Shown here: positions 63,863-64,000 of the stretch, in pieces
Layout of the letters: every line of letters begins with the position of its first letter
How positions within the stretch are numbered: the first letter of the stretch is position 1
Assembly (NCBI RefSeq): GCF_041729615.1
Contig: NZ_CP154874.1
Location: forward strand, 2,113,001 to 2,177,000
Length of the DNA stretch: 64,000 nt
Direction: 5' to 3'
Origin: Pseudomonas alcaligenes
GTDB lineage: Bacteria; Pseudomonadota; Gammaproteobacteria; Pseudomonadales; Pseudomonadaceae
Translations under genes and position numbers: made by a program
Notes under the pieces: model-generated
What the model was told of the DNA's origin: nothing
What the model saw: the letters and a program-made list of their open reading frames with translations, nothing else
The model's database searches: none

Positions 63863-64000
63863 ATGTCACCGACCCAATACGCCTGGGAAGCCCTTTCGAA
63901 CACGATGCGCCTTTACGCAGAGTCGAGCGTGCGATTTCACTTCCTGATGCAGACCGATCAGGAAGAGGCCATTGCCAACCTTGATCGGGCCTTCGAGGCA
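63863..64000 (+). CDS. Unknown protein, N-terminal 46 residues (cut by the window edge)
   Basis: An open frame starting MSPTQYAWEALSNTMRLYAE runs off the right edge. GAGATAACCAG precedes the ATG. The residues (a helix, then HFLMQTDQEEAIANLDRAFEA) look like a soluble helical protein. I do not recognise it. It is divergent from the Septu-like pair. Confidence 0.55.
   Translation, partial: MSPTQYAWEALSNTMRLYAESSVRFHFLMQTDQEEAIANLDRAFEA

Noticed and set aside
26361..64000. Integrase, Tn7-like or conjugation genes explaining the island
   Set aside because: None recognised inside the window. The only transposition gene is the istB relic, so the mobility genes, if any, lie past the right edge.

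Overview
The window looks like a chromosome segment of a Pseudomonas-type gammaproteobacterium carrying a large accessory insertion. Positions 1 to about 26,360 are very GC-rich core DNA with compact coding. The genes match Pseudomonas functions: glutamylpolyamine synthetase, acetylpolyamine amidohydrolase with its polyamine-binding partner, AspA, glutaminase, RlmI, MutM, and IlvD, FolA and ThyA in the same neighbourhood. From 26,361 to the right edge the composition becomes more AT-rich and patchy, and the content changes to regulators, defence genes, metal resistance and genes of unknown function.

Core part. Positions 1-3,900 carry polyamine catabolism and uptake: a divergent PuuD/SpuA-type hydrolase and PuuA/SpuB-type synthetase around a perfect palindrome, a PotF-like binding protein, and a second periplasmic binding protein. 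Positions 3,870-13,806 carry amino-acid and amide use: a LysR regulator divergent from aspartate ammonia-lyase, an HTH regulator, an alanine/glycine:cation symporter, an acetyltransferase overlapping in operon with L-asparaginase, glutaminase, then acetylpolyamine amidohydrolase with another polyamine-binding protein. Positions 13,890-26,074 carry housekeeping genes: acyltransferase, mutM, HDOD protein, rlmI, ilvD, phosphoesterase, YitT-like membrane protein, folA, diguanylate cyclase, and a DUF2868/DUF3482 membrane-protein and GTPase pair.

Junction. Only the last 93 codons of thyA are present (26,079-26,360). Coding similarity to thymidylate synthase stops abruptly at the conserved [10 protein letters not shown] motif and foreign DNA follows, with two small inverted repeats close by. 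The rest of thyA is not in the window, so the insertion runs past position 64,000.

Insertion. In order: an XRE-type regulator with a nested palindromic operator and three small unknown genes; a minus-strand CBASS-like operon (SMODS nucleotidyltransferase with a SLATT membrane effector) followed by an Abi_C/HEPN-type protein; an arsenic module (arsO; arsC, arsR, arsC, acr3, arsH, a phosphatase, gapdh, and an arsJ broken by a frameshift); a stress/transport set (YjiK-like protein, frameshifted TraR/DksA-like protein, tandem Usp, SulP transporter); a cluster with a zinc-ribbon-like protein, a PLD-family nuclease, a NYN-OST-HTH protein and an unknown helical protein; an unknown gene overlapping an XRE-ImmA/IrrE gene (toxin-antitoxin-like layout); a pentapeptide-repeat protein; an IS21 istB remnant; a small regulator with two perfect palindromes; a run of unknown genes that includes two transglutaminase-like proteins; an MvaT fragment and 85-bp direct repeats; an Abi_2/HEPN protein; an intact MvaT-like silencer; an SH3-domain membrane protein; and a Septu-like PtuA/PtuB pair. 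A truncated gene runs off the right edge.

Reading the whole: the insertion is a defence and metal-resistance island placed in thyA. No integrase, transposase (other than the istB fragment), tRNA, rRNA or CRISPR array was recognised within the window. Family names come from motif recognition by eye, not database searches.
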